DNA of 64,000 nt, taken from Dioszegia crocea. Its lineage: Eukaryota; Basidiomycota; Tremellomycetes; Tremellales; Bulleribasidiaceae. The position numbers and the translations under genes are program-made. Shown in pieces: positions 12,183 through 22,456 of this stretch. The DNA lies in the NCBI GenBank assembly GCA_001600615.1, contig BCKK01000004.1:663731-727730 (forward strand), read 5' to 3'. Position 1 is the stretch's first letter, and every line of letters starts with the position of its first letter. The notes under the pieces were generated by a model. The model had not been told where the DNA came from and did no database searches. It worked only from the letters and a program-made list of their open reading frames with translations.

Positions 12183-14003
12183 ATGCTCCGACAAAGACTA
12201 GCCTCACCGAGCGCGAAGGGGGTTGAAGAGAAGGCAGAAGTTGCACGTTCGATCGAAGAGGCGGAAATTTCCGAAGGCCAAAAGTGAGCTCTTTTTTCCA
12301 GTCAGCAAAAGATTCAATCGGGCCTATCATCACGCGCTGATATCCCAGATTCATCGTTCCCAACTACACCATCAAGCAGCTGCTAGATGTTATCCCTGCC
12401 CACTGCTTCCACCGCTCGGCGCTCCGGTCGTCGCTGTACATCGTCCAAGATGTCGCTGCGATCGCGGTCTGTGCTTACCTCGCGCTCAACATGGACAGTC
12501 TGTTACTGAGCAAATTGTACGCGCCTTCTCTCGCGCTCAGACTGCGAAGAAAGCTGACGCGTCCAGAAACCTATCCCCCGCCATGACTACCGCCGCCAAG
12601 TTTGTGCTCTGGTCAGCATACTCTTTCGTCGTTGGTCTCTTTGGCGTGGGACTTTGGATCATCGGGTGAGTTCCTTTGTCTACACATCCCAGCACGACTA
12701 ATGGTATAGACACGAGTGCGGCCACCAGTCATTCTCTTCGTCCAAGACCATCAACAACTCTGTCGGTTTCGTTCTGCACTCGCTCGTCCTGGTCCCTTAC
12801 CACGCGTGGAGGATCTCGGTAAGCTGGTCGAGCTCCAAGGAAGAGACTTCTCAGCTAATTCATGTAGCACGGTCGTCACCATGCGGGAACCGGCCATCTG
12901 ACTAGGGATGAGGTGTTCGTCCCCCGTGGTCGAGAGAGCAAGGGCTTGCCCAAGCCTGAAGAGGAGGGAGAAATTCAGGGTATCAAGTGAGCTCCTCGCC
13001 TCTTCAACGGCTTTATTGCGTCGAGCGTGGGCAGTAACTGACGCTAATAGCGTCTCCGCCATGCGCCAAAAGGAGCTCCGAGAAGCCCTGGACGAGTCTC
13101 CGCTTTACACTTTGGTCAAAGCGGTCGCCCACCAGCTATTCGGTTTCCCCGCATACTTCTTCGCCAACGCTGCCGGCCAGCGTTCTTACCCCAACTACAC
13201 CAACCGTGAGCTTACGTCCACCCAGTCGGGAGTCAAGTACCCAGCTGACCAGCGCAGACTTTGACCCCAAGGCAATCCTCTTCAAGCCCAGCCACTACTG
13301 GCAAATCATAGCCTCCAACATTGGAATCTTGGCCAACATTGCGACTCTCATCTTCTGGTCATACAAACGATCATCATCCGAGGTCATGCTCATGTTTGTA
13401 CTCCCTTATCTTTGGGTGAACAACTGGCTGGTGTTCATTACCTACCTCCAGCACACTGATCCTATCCTTCGTAAGTCCCCCTCCCCATCCGATATTATAT
13501 CATCGCTGACGGATCAGCCCATTACTCTGCCAACAAGTGGACATTCGCTCGAGGAGCACTCTGCACTATCGACCGTAACATGATGGGCTTCGTAGGTCCT
13601 TACATCACCCACGGTATCTGCGAGACCCACATTGCGCACCACATCTCGTCCAAGATTCCTCACTGTGAGCCATTCTCAGACCGTCTGGTTAAATACGGTA
13701 CATTAGCTAATCATGTAGACCACGCCTGGGAAGCTACGGAGGCACTCAAGACCTTCCTCGGACCTCACTACACTTCGACCAACGAGAGCATGTTTGTGTC
13801 CTTCTGGAGATGTTTCCGAGAATGTGTCGTGAGTCAAACCACTTAAGATCGGCTCAGAGAGTGGCTCCGCTGACCAACAGTTCGTTGAGGATAACGAGGA
13901 TGTCGTCTTCTACAAGAATACCGCTGGTATCGCTCAGAAAGTCGCCGTGGAGGAGAGCGGAAACGTTTCTGACTCGGGTATCGAAATGCCCGAGACGAAG
14001 TAA
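12183..14003 (+). CDS. delta-12-type fatty acid desaturase, array copy 2
   Basis: Paralog of the preceding gene with the same ten-exon structure, about 447 residues. The start [20 protein letters not shown] aligns with copy 1 after its first few residues. The boxes are HECGH (exon 4), HGRHH (exon 5) and HIAHH (exon 8), so the di-iron site appears intact. Differences from copies 1 and 3 include HECGHQS for [16 protein letters not shown] for [18 protein letters not shown] for IPHYNAWEA, and [16 protein letters not shown] for the (L)[15 protein letters not shown] stretch. These suggest a shift in substrate preference or regioselectivity, not loss of function. The C-terminus keeps the VEESGN...SDSG tail. 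Confidence 0.92.
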
Positions 14004-14621
14004 AGGACTCGCTCAGGCAGCATATCGTATACGACCATTATTCCCAAAACTCCACCCGAACCAGTCGTAGATCTCCCATCGGATCAAATCATACCAGCTA
14101 GATGTTAGATTACCCATCATTCTTTTTTGGGTCTACTATGACTCATTTGCATGTACAAATGCCCCTAGGAGTACTTGGATCCTCTTGGATCTGTCAGTTC
14201 AAGGCAAGGACCGAGTAGTACTGCTATGATGTTCCACTTGACAGCATGTTCATACATCCGCCACGTGAGAAACGCCCGCCGCGGCTGGGGTCAGTAGTAC
14301 TGCAGCTGGTCACTGAGCACACCCGCCCGTCAACATACATTCCTCTCTCACCCTCTTTTTGCAAGACTCTGAACTATGCCCATAATGCCAGGATGCTGCG
14401 TGACAGCGTGACACGATGCCGTCTGTGTGTGTGTAAAGGACGGCGCGTCGTCAAAGGATCCCTTTCCTCACTTAAACTTTGTGGCACCATGGCACGACCC
14501 CCTCAAATGACACTGATCGCCTCCTACCCATCTTTTTTTGTCACTCTCCGACGCTCATTGGTCCTGCAAGACAGCAAAATCTTACAACCCACCCACCGCC
14601 CTAGAAAATATACCTTTGGGG
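14004..14621. other. intergenic region, desaturase copies 2 and 3
   Basis: No gene is seen in 618 bp. There is a CACGTG E-box at 14262-14267 and a short TG repeat near 14425. A Ser/Arg-rich frame across 14246-14680 overlaps the start of copy 3 and is not considered a gene. Confidence 0.4.
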
Positions 14622-16462
14622 ATGGCAGCTACAGTACTCCGGCAGCGAGCCGGCTCGTCACCCACAAATGGCGGTGTTAAGAAAGCAGAGGTGATGGTGG
14701 AGATAGACGAGAGGGAGCTTACGGATGATCAGAGGTATTTTGGACCCTACATAGCGCTTTCGACTGCCGAATGGTAGAAGCTGACCACGACCTAACTATA
14801 GATACGTCGTGCCCAACTTTACCGTCAAGCAGCTTTTGGACGCGATTCCGTCTCACTGCTTCAATCGCTCTGCACTCAGGTCTTCTTTGTACATCGTACA
14901 AGATGTTACCGCCATTGCGATCTGCGTCTACCTCACTCTCAACACGGACAGTCTACTCTTGAGCAAATTGTAAGTTGGTCACCGTAGAGACGGATGGAAA
15001 AATTGGCTGACGATAGATAGCAATCTCAGTGCTGCGGTATACACCGCATCTAAGGTTGCTCTCTGGACGTTGTATACTTTCGTCACAGGGCTATTCGCTA
15101 CTGGTCTATGGGTCATTGGGTGAGCTTCCCCAGTTTGCCGCAAGGATGACGCCTGATCAAGCAGTCACGAATGCGGTCACCAAGCCTTCTCTTCGTCCAA
15201 GAGTATCAACAGCGCTGTTGGCTGGATCCTGCACTCCATGCTCTTGGTTCCCTATCATGCTTGGAGGATTTCGGTATATCCGCCTTTACCTTACAAATAG
15301 GAAAAGAGGGACGCTGATCATATAGCACGGCCGCCACCACGCTGCGACAGGTCATCTAACCCGAGATGAAGTCTTCGTCCCCAAGTTTCGGAAGTTTAAG
15401 GGTCTGCCAGAAGCCCAAGACCAGGCTGAGATTCAGGGAATCAAGTAAGTCTGCCCGCTTGCGATTCCGTCATGACGTTTTGCTGATTCCACCAGCGTCT
15501 CGGCTATGCGCCAAAGCGAGCTTCGTGAAGCCATTGGAGAGTCGCCCATCGCTACTTTGATCCATGTGGTCCGTCAACAGCTATTCGGCTTCCCGGCGTA
15601 TCTCATCCGGAACGCTTCGGGTCAGAAGCACTACCCTAAGGGCACGACTCGTAAGTTGACTCGAACGCGGCCAAGTTTGTCCAGTAGCTGACGCCATAGA
15701 CTTCAATCCCGAAGCAATCATCTTCAAGCCTCAGCACTACTGGCAAATCGTCGTTTCCAACATCGGTATCCTGGCCAACTTCGCCGGTCTCGCTTATTGG
15801 TCGTACAAGCGGTCATTCTCGGAGGTGGTGGTGATGTACCTAATCCCGTATCTATGGGTCAACCACTGGCTGGTATTCATCACCTTCTTACAGCACACCG
15901 ATCCTATCCTCCGTAAGCCACACCCTTTGATCGATGCCATAGGCGCGCAGCTGATATTGATAGCCCACTACTCTGCCAACAAATGGACGTTCGCCCGCGG
16001 TGCACTCTGCACAATCGACAGAAACCTCATGGGCTTCGTCGGTGTCTACATCCTACACGGAATCTGCGAGACTCACGTTTCGCACCATGTCTCCTCCAAG
16101 ATCCCTCATTGTCAGTTGTCATATCTATGTCCATAGATCGAAGTATCGCTGATGCCGTAGACAACGCATGGGAAGCGACAGCAGCGCTCAAGGCATATCT
16201 CGGACCGCACTACGTGGCCACAACTGAGAATATGTTCGTGTCCTTCTGGCGATCGTCTAGGGAGTGCATTGTGAGTCCAGCTTTGCTTTTATTGACTGAG
16301 GTCGGAAGACTGATGAGTCAGTTCATCGAGAACAGCGAGGATATCGTCTTTTACAAAAATGCCTCGGGCATCGCCCGGAAAGTCGCCATTGAGGAGAGTG
16401 GGAATGTCTCCGACTCAGGCATCGACTTCGGCGAATCAAAAGCGACGATGGGCCCAGCTTAG
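14622..16462 (+). CDS. delta-12-type fatty acid desaturase, array copy 3
   Basis: Third paralog, about 457 residues, again with nine introns at the same positions. The N-terminus ([18 protein letters not shown], then an acidic stretch) is slightly longer than in copies 1 and 2. The boxes are HECGH, HGRHH and HVSHH. It resembles copy 1 in [31 protein letters not shown] and IPHYNAWEAT. The C-terminus extends past the common SDSG tail by about six residues (ATMGPA). The CDS is intact, so it is probably functional. A role in the same linoleate step under different conditions is an inference. Confidence 0.92.
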
Positions 16463-17155
16463 AAGCCTCTGTCCTTGCGCCTTCCGGCGAAGCCTTTCCG
16501 CTTTACGTTCTTCGATCCGGTAGAGCTGTGTATTAGCTTTCTCTCCAAATTTGACATGCAGACTCTCATACTATTCGTCATACGTTGCGATTGTACGTCT
16601 TGACAGGTGCTCGGCCCTCAGCGCACCCTCCAGGTCGTTGGTTATGAGTATGGGTGTAGGGGGATGGCAGGGGAGGAGTTCCGCGATGCGCGATTCAGCC
16701 TTCTTGCTTCTTTCAGTAATTATGATGGAACGAAGCAGCGACAGATAGCGAACTTCGTGTATCATGATCGATTCCTTCATCTCAATTTCCATAAGGCAGA
16801 AATCATGTTTTGCAAGCCATAGAGCTACAGGCTCAGCTGTCCATCTTGCAATGATCTATGCGGAATAGCTGATCAGTAGATACGCTTATCATCCATCAGC
16901 TGCTTGACCTTACGGCACCAGAATTTGATTCGACAATTGTCCTTATCAGTTTCCTTATCATCTCTTATCTCACAAGCAAGATCTTATCTTGGCATGCTAG
17001 CAACACAGTCGCCGTTCCGCTCTGGCAGGCGCAGGCCTGGGGCAACGGATAAGGCCCAGGGTCACCCTTAATGCGGAAGGTATATACACCTAGAGCCTTC
17101 GTCAGCTTCTTCCGCGCTTCTCCCCCTCTCTCACTTCTAATTTGAACAATCCATC
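16463..17155. promoter_or_regulatory. upstream region of the NCS1 permease
   Basis: No gene is seen in 693 bp. The distal half holds the 3' flank of desaturase copy 3. The proximal half carries the GATA-site cluster listed separately, and a TATATA-like GGTATATACACC stands near 17080-17091, about 65 bp before the ATG. Confidence 0.5.
16886..17053. promoter_or_regulatory. cluster of six GATA-factor sites
   Basis: TTATC (GATAA on the other strand) occurs at 16886-16890, 16943-16947, 16955-16959, 16965-16969 and 16984-16988, and GATAAG at 17048-17053. Several extend to CTTATC, that is GATAAG. In fungi such clusters bind GATA activators of the AreA/Gat1 type that switch on nitrogen-scavenging genes. 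The cluster ends about 100 bp before a nucleobase/allantoin-type permease start, which fits nitrogen catabolite control. Confidence 0.6.
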
Positions 17156-19288
17156 ATGCGCTTTCGACAACTCATCAAAAAGCTCGAGACGGAGCATCCC
17201 GAGGGGCTCACTCAAGCAGAGATGTTCCTCGCGTCTGAGGATCTCCTGCCTGTTACTGAGGATAAGAAGACTTGGGATCACTGGAACTTTGTGAGTCACC
17301 TCTGCAAACTGCGTAGAGAGTGAGCTGACTATGCAGGTCGCTTTCTGGATTGCGGATAGTTTCAACTTGAACACTTTCGGTATGTCAGAAGCTCGGTCAG
17401 AAGCTAATATCAGTCATCGCCTCGGGGATGATCGCATCCGGTTTGAACTGGTGGCAGGCTCTCGTCTGTGTCATTGTCGGATACAGCTTGGTCGGGCCCC
17501 TGCTCGTTCTCAATGCTCGACCTGTAAGTCAAGTCTTTGAGCAGGAACTGATAGTACAGGGTGCAATTTTCGGTATCACCTTTCCTGCCGTTTGTCGGAC
17601 TACATTCGGAGTCTTCGGATCTCTTTGGCCGGTATTCAACCGTGAGTATTCTGGCCTCCACTTGCTGATAGATAGGTGCGGGTATGGCGTGCGTCTGGTG
17701 GGGTGTCCAAGCCTGGCTCGGCGGACAATGTGTCTATGTTCTCCTTCGGTGAGTGTTTGACGACAACAGCGCTAACAGTTAGCTCAATGTTCCCCTCCAT
17801 TGTCAATATGACCAACACCATGCCTGCATCGTCTGAAACCACCTCAGGTGAGTAGCCGGCAGCACTAAGCTAATGTTCAGCCTATGTACTATGCTTTTTC
17901 CTATACTGGCTCTTATCACTCCCCACTATCTGGGTCCCAATCCACAAATTACGATGGCTATTTATGGGCAAGGCTGTCGTCGGTCCCATAGTTGGCTTTG
18001 CGTTCTTCGGTTGGTCTGTCACTCGTGCTGGAGGTATCGGACCCGTCTTCAGTCAACCCGCCAAGCTCTCGGGTTCCGATCTACACTGGCAGATGCTCAT
18101 CAGTATCTCGAGTTGCTTTAAGTAAGTCTTACCGCTGCATTCTCAGCTGACGTTTCAGCAATATGTTCACCCTCATTACCAACGCGCCCGACTTCGCTTC
18201 AAGGGCCAAGACACCCAGTGCGGCTGTCTGGCCTCAACTCATCGCCATGCCCATTGGATTCAGTATCACGAGCTTCATGGGCATCGTCATCGCTTCCGCC
18301 TCGGTCCCTCAGTTTGGCGTGCAGGAATGGAATGTCGTTACGGTGAGTTCAGGTTTGAACTCATCTGACCCCAGATCATGGACATGATGCTTGATAGAGA
18401 CGGATCAAGTGCTACTCGCGCAGGGCTAGTCTTCATTTCGGCAGGGTGGGTCATCACTTTGAAAAGAGCTGACTGTAGATTCATCTATGTCCAGCTTATG
18501 CTCAACGTCGCCGCCAACTCTATCTCTGCCGGATGTGATCTGACCGCACTCATGCCAAGGTTTATCAACATCCGACGAGGTGGCTACATTGCCGCTATCA
18601 TCGGTCTCGCCATGTGAGTGTTACCCTCTACACGTCAGAGTCATTGCTGATTCTCAGGAACCCTTGGCTGCTTTACAAATCCTCCGCTACGTTCGGCAAC
18701 TACCTCGGTGCCTATGGTGTCCTGCTCTCCTGCATCGCCGGACCTATGATTGCGGACTACTGGATCGTTCGCCGAGGACATTACCGACTCAACGACCTGT
18801 ACACCCTGGATCAAGAAGGCTGGTACTGGTACACTGCGGGCATCAACTGGAGGGCCTTCGTCGCGTACCTGAGGTGAGTTCTCAAATCGCGATGGAAAGG
18901 TTGAGCTAAAATCTTTAGTGGATTCGCCATCAATGCTCCTGGATTCATCAACACTCTGGCTCCTACCGTTGCGGTGAACATTGGCATGTCTCGAGTTTAC
19001 ACTCTGGTGAGTATCAGTCTTTTATTCGACACTCTACTTGCGCTGATTCTGTAGTCTTGGATGACCGGCACAGGTATCTCGGCCGCCGTCTATGTTCTCT
19101 GCTGCTTCATCTCACCCCCACCTGGAATGAACCGACGCTTCGTCGAGATTGACGAGTCAAAGGGCGAAGTCAGGTTCGGAGGGGAGCACGACAGTCCCAG
19201 CTTGGAGCAAGAGGGAGACAGCAAGAACATGGCGGCTTTCGAGGGGAACGAGAAGCTTGCTACCCAGGTACATGTCTTGCCCGCTTAG
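17156..19288 (+). CDS. NCS1-family permease (uracil/uridine/allantoin/thiamine group)
   Basis: Plasma-membrane nucleobase:cation symporter-1 protein with about 12 membrane helices, cut by about a dozen short introns. The N-terminal cytosolic part contains EDLLPVTEDKKTWDHWNF, in the place where family members carry the N-terminal signature before TM1. Further matches are WWQALVCVIVGYSLVGPLLV, GITFPAVCRTTFGVFGSLWP, MACVWWGVQAWLGGQC, TLITNAPDFASRAK, NSISAGCDLTALMPRFINIR and GPMIADYWIVRRG. They fit the FUR4/FUI1/DAL4 branch of Fur-type NCS1 carriers. The C-terminal tail after the last helix is acidic and hydrophilic. Uracil, uridine, allantoin and thiamine are all possible substrates; the GATA sites upstream favour a nitrogen source. 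Confidence 0.9.
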
Positions 19289-19619
19289 AGCATGCGGGGG
19301 TACTTTTGACGTTTTAATTTGTTGTTGGTCTTAGATTATCGGTGCGATTGAGATGCCTCGGGTTGTAGTTGTTGTGACGAATGGTAGTTGTTATGACGAA
19401 TGAATATGTTTTGCCTACACAAACAAAGCCATCTCAGCATCGGTAGTATGCTGTCTTAGCATTGGGCCGGTGCAATCAGTATGAGTATGAGTAAAGTCCG
19501 CATCCGAGTTCAAAGGCTTCTTGTCTGATTGATAAAGAGTGTCCGACAATTGATATGACTAAAGATAAGCTACATTGTCCAGCTAACGCAAACGCAACCC
19601 CCGTTTCAGATCCTCTCGT
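19289..19619. other. convergent 3' region, permease / CPL1-like gene
   Basis: No gene is seen in about 330 bp between two convergent stop codons. The TAGTTGTTGTGACGAATGG / TAGTTGTTATGACGAATG near-repeat at about 19367-19402 is the only visible structure. Confidence 0.4.
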
Positions 19620-20661
19620 CTACTGAGCGGCCACCTCATCAATGCACTCGCCCCGCCTGCATGTCATCATCGTGTCGATATCACCAGCGAGCGATAAGCA
19701 GCTGAATCTGTCAGCGAAAGTCTGTACGGGCCTTGGTGTACAGAAGACTCACTTGACACCTCTCTTTGCAGAAATTAGACCCCCGTACTCGCCATCAATG
19801 CACCCGCCGCATGCCTCTAGTTCCGAAGACACGTCCAGACACTTTACAGTCAGCCTTCTGTCGACACATCCAAGCGGGAGGACAAAGCTTACCTCATAAC
19901 CAGATGTGCCGACCTTGCAAGCCGTCAATCCCGCTGGACAGTATTCCTCCCCTTCATTCACCTGGATCTTGCGCCTCCTACCCAGCCCCAAAGACGCGGC
20001 AGCAGGGGAATGGGTGTAGCGGAAGTATCGCGAGGTGGAGTCGCACGTAGTAGTCCCGCCGGAGCCAGTAGAGGAGGAGGGAGCGCAGATGCAGTTGAAT
20101 CTGCCAGGTTGATTATTGGCCAGGACAAAAGCGGTGGTGGAGAACCTGCAAAGCGTGAAGCACTCATGGAGGGTAGCCGAGGAAGTGAAACTGATGCCGG
20201 AGCCTGAGGGATTGATAGACCCGTAGCATTGGTCAAGTGTAAAGGTGGTGCCAAGCATGTAGACCGATGCGATACCGTCCATTGTGCAGACGTCGGCATC
20301 GGCACCGTCTGCCCCGGAGGGGCTGATGTAGTCCGCGCTGGGGGACATGAAGTCGCTGGTGGTGCATAAGCAAGATGTGGAGGAGATGGAAGAGTCGACG
20401 ATGTAGAAAGAGTAGGAGATGCCCGCTTCGATATTGGGGTTACTGGACGCGGTTGCACAAAATGCCTAACTCCGTCAGCGGGTAGCTTCAGTAATGGATA
20501 AGACTACTCACTGCACATGCTGAAGACGATGGCTGAGAGTCTGAATCGGCATACGGCCCGAAGCCGCCGGGCGTTGAGAGAGAACAACCGACGAAGGTGT
20601 TGCCTCGGGTAATTTGGGCCGCGACAAAGGGCACAAGTGCTAACAGGTAGACTGCCACCAT
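19620..20661 (-). CDS. secreted CPL1-domain protein
   Basis: Exons in transcription order are 20512-20661, 19893-20465, 19753-19841 and 19620-19701, giving 297 residues. The start MVAVYLLALVPFVAAQ is a clear signal peptide. A Cys-rich, Ser/Gly/Thr-rich middle follows. It begins with a GNTFVGCSLSTPGGFG-type WSC-like segment and later has HECFTLCRFSTTAFVLANN. The C-terminal part, spread over the last three exons, has YCPAGLTACKVGTSGYECL, ELEACGGCIDGEYG, NCLSLAGDIDTMMTCRRGEC and a short tail. This Cys pattern is that of the CPL1/PriA-type domain of basidiomycetes. In Cryptococcus, CPL1 is a secreted capsule-related protein. Function here is inferred by family only. Reading the second exon into its intron gives a false C-terminus. 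Confidence 0.85.
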
Positions 20662-22456
20662 CTTGGGTGATTATGTGCAGAGGATGAGAGGCAACACCGG
20701 GAAAGGCTCCGGAGATGTTTGGCCTCCATCTCAGCCCAAACTCCTTTGCGAGCTGAGTTCAAGGTTGTGTGTAAAATCCACATGCTGCTCGGTGGCAGAA
20801 AGTGAGCGTTGTTCGGCAGCAGAAATGAGGGAATCAGAAATCTCCCAAAGTGGTAATTTGGCGGACCGAGGGTAAGATGAAACCGAACTGAAACAGCATG
20901 AAACCGAGAGCTACATACGGCCGTATTGTGCCCGTGGTTAAGGGGGGTATTGACCAAATATCTCGTCTTCGTGACCGCGGCATGGGGCTGGCGACCGCTG
21001 AGGGCACCCCGTGACTCATGCACAGCAAAGACAGCTCTCGGGGTGAGGCTTGCCGACCCGAAGCGGACCGGGGCAGCACGCGGCTAGGCAGGTTCACCTT
21101 GCAAGGAGGTCATGCGATCTGATGCCAATGAAAGCTGTAGCACTGTCTCATAAGGGGATTGAGCGCCCTAGATATGCAGTAGATGTTCTCACAGGCCCAC
21201 GAGGAACAGGGGTCGTTGACAGTGGTTTGGAGGGCGCGTTTGAAACAATCGTCCAGAGGTAAGGATCTTGTTGGGCTATATCGGTGATCCACCAATCTAT
21301 GGAAGATGGATACAGGTTTTTACAAACTGCGAGCAGAGCTCTGTGACAGGCTTGCCTTGCCACCTTTTGCGTACTCTGGCGGAGATCTTCATTTGGCCTG
21401 GAGGTTGTCCGGGACCTCGGTCTGTCATTCAGCGCGCCGTGTCTCAGATTCGCCACCCAGCGGCGCAAACTGCACAGCATGACCACGCCACTTCCGCGGC
21501 AATTCAGAACGCCGAATACCGCTCAATTGGATATCACCCCAAGGTGCCAACATGCAATAGTATCGGCCATCGACAAAATCGAACATCGCCCCACCAACAA
21601 ACGATAACCTATAGATCGCGCAACCGCTGGACTTGCCCTGGACTTTGAGGATTCGCCACCCATACATGGATCGACAAACATCGGCAAAAAGCTTGGACAT
21701 GGATTGGAGGAGAAAGCGAAACTCTGGATAAGGCGTAGACTCGGAATCACAGTCCCCTTTGAGCCAGATGAAGGACTTTAAACTCGCCAGGCACTATTCC
21801 CCCGAAAGGAAGAAGGGGGACGTCGTTGTCGCGACGTTAAGGCGGCAATATCTCCCGCAGTCCGGAGTAGAAGGGACCGGTTTATTTTTTGCCTCTGGAT
21901 GTGTGTCATTGTAATTGAAGTAAGCGTGGCATGAAGTAAGCGTGGCATGAAGTAAGCGTGGCAACTTGGCAAGAGCTAGTGTGGATAAGTCTGGAGACAT
22001 GAGTGGTGAACTTTGTGCAATTTTTTTTTTTTTGCGATTTCCGTCCTCCAACCAGCCTGTATTCTCATATATAGGTGTATGTCTTCTAACACACGACACG
22101 GGGTTATGGCTGTCGGGCCGATTTGGATGTGGACGAGGTGCCTTCTATGTACGACGTCGGATTGAGTGCCACGAACGGCTACCCCGCAGTATTACGTGAC
22201 CGAAATGCGGGGTAGTGGGTGGCGAGAAGCGCAGCCAGCTGTCTCGTGTCCGCTGCTTCTCATTCAACCTTCCTTTCTCACATAATTACATCCATCAATC
22301 CTTCTCTATCCCTGTCAGGAGTCCTCCACGTATCTCTATACCTACGCGGGGGCCGGATTAGCCAGAGAGGACCTTCGCCTGTATACTCATCTTCGGGTTG
22401 GTAGCCAAAGCCGACTCGCTCCTTTCATCCAACATCAACCTCGCCACTTTCCCATC
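20662..22456. other. 1.8-kb gene-free region
   Basis: No coding frame with family features, tRNA or other RNA was recognised, although reading frames up to about 125 codons exist on both strands. It must carry the promoters of the flanking divergent genes. Visible items are the 16-bp tandem repeat at 21917-21962, a T run at 22021-22034 and several CACG/ACGTG-type motifs near 22096-22200. A decayed gene or a long noncoding transcript cannot be excluded. Confidence 0.5.
21917..21962. repeat. 16-bp tandem repeat, nearly three copies
   Basis: The unit GAAGTAAGCGTGGCAT occurs at 21917-21932 and 21933-21948 and is followed by a third copy, 14 bases long, that ends GGCAA. The copies are identical as far as they go. 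Confidence 0.9.

Larger units (their letters stand above)
9802..16462 (+). repeat. tandem array of three desaturase genes
   Basis: Three full-length paralogs lie head to tail, separated by 591 bp (11592-12182) and 618 bp (14004-14621). Each has nine introns at the same protein positions and in the same phases (K/R|F/Y, L/F|N, G|H, S|H, N|V, N/T|H, P|H, Y|N/H, I/V|F). This shows local gene duplication after the introns were in place. Intergenic and intron sequences no longer look alike, so the duplications are not recent. Confidence 0.93.

Noticed and set aside
9802..16462. Reading one of the copies as an omega-3 desaturase
   Set aside because: All three carry the SSKIPHY[NH]AWEAT context after box 3, which follows the delta-12 pattern. 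No copy shows a clear omega-3 signature, so only a delta-12-type call is made.
21268..21750. Frames of 75-126 codons in the 1.8-kb gene-free block, considered as a decayed gene
   Set aside because: No recognisable family motif on either strand and no consistent exon chain.
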